Below, piece by piece: positions 31,523-32,909 of a stretch of DNA of 32,909 nucleotides. Made by a program: the position numbers and the translations under genes. The stretch is from Desulfovibrionaceae bacterium. GTDB taxonomy: Bacteria; Desulfobacterota; Desulfovibrionia; Desulfovibrionales; Desulfovibrionaceae. The notes under the pieces were generated by a model. That model worked only from the letters and a program-made list of their open reading frames with translations. It was not told where the DNA came from and did no database searches. Location of the stretch: the NCBI GenBank assembly GCA_015709205.1, contig JACCQO010000037.1, positions 1 through 32,909 on the forward strand, written 5' to 3'. Every line of letters begins with the position of its first letter. Within the stretch, counting starts at the first letter, position 1.

Positions 31523-32545
31523 ATGCGCGCAATCGTCTTCCCCCACCCGGAACCCTTCGCCTCGGCGCGGGTGCGCCCCGTGTTCCTGCCCTTTGCCGGG
31601 TGTCCGGACGCCTGCGTCTACTGCGACCAGCGCCTGCAGACCGCCACGGCTCCGGCCTCGCCCGGCGCGTTGCTGGACAGGCTGCGCGCCGATCTCGCGG
31701 CCCTGGCCGCGGCGCGCGCCGAGCCCATGGAACTGGCCTTCTACGGCGGGACCTTCACCCGCCTGCCCGCGCGGCACCTGGACGGCTTTCTGGCGACGGC
31801 CCGGGAGTGGAAGGAGCGCGGGCTGGTCACGCGGCTGCGCTGCTCCACGCGGCCCGACGCCGTGGACGCGGGCCTGCTCGCGCACCTGCGCGCAAGCGGC
31901 ATGGACATGGTCGAGCTCGGCGTGCAGTCCTTCGACCCCGCGACGCTCGAAGCTTCCCGCCGCGGCTACGGCCCGGAAACCGCAATGCGCGCCTGCGCCC
32001 TGGTGCGCGCGGCCGGGCTGGACCTGGGCGTGCAGATCCTGCCCGGCCTGCCGGGCATGGCGCGCCGGGCCTTTCTGGCCGACGTGGCCGCGACCGTGGC
32101 CTGCGAACCGCAAGCCGTGCGCATCTACCCCTGCCAGGTGGTCGCCGGAACGCAACTCGCCGCGATGTTTGAGCGAGGAGAGTATGCGCCCTGGCCGCTG
32201 GGCCGGGTGCTGGAGCTGGCTTCGCTTGCGGTCTTGCGGTTCTGGAAGCACGGGATCCGCGTCATCCGCATCGGGCTTGCGCCGGAGGCCGCGTTTCAGG
32301 CCCAGGTGCTGGCGGGCCCGGCGCACCCGGCCCTGGGCGCGCGCGTGCGCGCGCGTGCGCTGCTGCATCTGGTGCGCGCGCGCATGGCTTCGCTAAACGG
32401 CGCGGCGCGCGGGCTGCGCATTCCGCGCCGCACCCAGGGCGAGTTCTGGGGCCATCGCGGCGAGCTTTCCCGCGCCTATGCGCGCCTGGGCCTGACGCAC
32501 GCCAACGTCCACCCCTGGGACCAGTCTTTTTTCCTGTTGTATTGA
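31523..32545 (+). CDS. Radical SAM protein, Elp3/HemN-like
   Basis: This 340-residue protein binds a 4Fe-4S cluster through C27, C31 and C34 in AGCPDACVYC and cleaves S-adenosylmethionine. Further family features are FYGGTFT, the RCSTRPDAVD strand, ELGVQSFD, QILPGLPG and VRIYPC, the series typical of the Elp3/HemN-like fold. No HemN-specific or tRNA-modification domain (such as GNAT or TRAM) is attached, so the substrate is unknown. I prefer the ATG at 31523; a TTG at 31469 is in frame but preceded by A-rich promoter-like DNA. Neither has a good ribosome site. Confidence 0.85.
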   Translation: MRAIVFPHPEPFASARVRPVFLPFAGCPDACVYCDQRLQTATAPASPGALLDRLRADLAALAAARAEPMELAFYGGTFTRLPARHLDGFLATAREWKERGLVTRLRCSTRPDAVDAGLLAHLRASGMDMVELGVQSFDPATLEASRRGYGPETAMRACALVRAAGLDLGVQILPGLPGMARRAFLADVAATVACEPQAVRIYPCQVVAGTQLAAMFERGEYAPWPLGRVLELASLAVLRFWKHGIRVIRIGLAPEAAFQAQVLAGPAHPALGARVRARALLHLVRARMASLNGAARGLRIPRRTQGEFWGHRGELSRAYARLGLTHANVHPWDQSFFLLY

Positions 32546-32909
32546 TTTTCCGTCGAACAGTCTCGGGCAGCAATGCCGCCGCATCCTTTTTGCGGCCGTC
32601 GGTGTAGCGACGGGTGCAACGGCTTTCCCGCGCCCGCGCTCGACTGCCGTATTTTTCGGCACCCACGGTTTTCCCGCTTTTCCCGCCCGCGCGCGACGAC
32701 CGCATCGTCGTCTCCTCCTCCTCTTTCCCTTCCCCCCAGGGCGCATCCGCCGCAAAGCGGCGGCAGCCCGGCAATCCCGTTCCGCTTTCCATTTTTCCCG
32801 CACGTCCCGCGCCGGCCTCCACCCCGTCCGGCATCCACGCGGTACCGACAGTCACCCCGCCCTCATCCAACCAGCAGTTTTTGGGGGTGGAGAGGGGTGG
32901 AGGGGGGTC
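32546..32909. other. Gene-free right end of the window
   Basis: No gene is supported in these 364 bases. They contain a GCCGCA/TGCGGC hairpin near 32577-32596, a perfect CCGCCGC-AAA-GCGGCGG hairpin at 32747-32763, pyrimidine-rich stretches (32710-32740) and, at the end, G-rich DNA (32883-32908) that could be one arm of a palindrome like that at 1-52, cut by the window edge. Confidence 0.55.

Noticed and set aside
32883-32908. G-quadruplex at the right end
   Set aside because: Only three G-runs of three or more are separate in the window; the sequence is cut at the edge, so no claim is made.

Overview
The window looks like the replication-origin neighbourhood of a GC-rich, anaerobic member of the Desulfovibrionales (Desulfobacterota, former Deltaproteobacteria). 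The evidence is the gene order dnaA-dnaN-gyrB-gyrA followed by a TPR lipoprotein, an unusually divergent DnaA, the absence of recF next to dnaN, a B12-dependent class II ribonucleotide reductase as the nucleotide reductase gene, and very high GC with strong GC3 bias. The genus cannot be fixed from this sequence alone. There is no prophage, transposase, CRISPR array, rRNA or tRNA.

Left arm (1-6134): all five genes are on the minus strand. They are a 3D-domain cell-wall protein, a probable pyrB-pyrC-HD operon (aspartate transcarbamoylase, dihydroorotase and a protein built like a CCA-adding enzyme whose key catalytic residues are changed), and a membrane-anchored M23 peptidase. Strand use flips exactly at the gap 6135-6537, which carries a DnaA box, a 12-bp AT palindrome and the dnaA start region; it is the best candidate for oriC. 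Right of it (6538-20916) every gene is on the plus strand: dnaA, dnaN, gyrB, gyrA, TPR lipoprotein, nrdJ, ftsE, ftsX and a methyltransferase. This is the leading-strand layout expected on both sides of an origin.

From 21027 on, gene direction is mixed. ybaK and acs are on the minus strand. Divergent from acs is a large CoA-binding/ATP-grasp/GNAT protein of the Pat type, the family that acetylates and silences Acs, so enzyme and probable modifier share one 321-bp control region. Then come a helical protein of unknown function, a two-helix potassium channel with an RCK domain, and an overlapping gene for a free-standing cyclic-nucleotide-binding domain, which together suggest a channel with its ligand sensor on a separate chain. 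The right end has RlpA, an HU/IHF-family protein whose gene overlaps rlpA tail to tail, and a radical SAM protein.

Non-coding structure is rich. There are clear intrinsic terminators after the HD gene, nrdJ, the methyltransferase and acs. A 35-bp element is repeated exactly at the stop codons of nrdJ and acs. A 52-bp near-perfect palindrome opens the window, a 99-bp two-part hairpin lies before ftsE, paired hairpins lie in the nrdJ leader, three hairpins lie between gyrB and gyrA, and four 11-nt repeats lie in the acs leader. Nothing here is clearly a wholly new system. The most promising items are the split channel/cNMP sensor, the degenerate CCA-like HD protein, the Acs/Pat control region and the repeat families.
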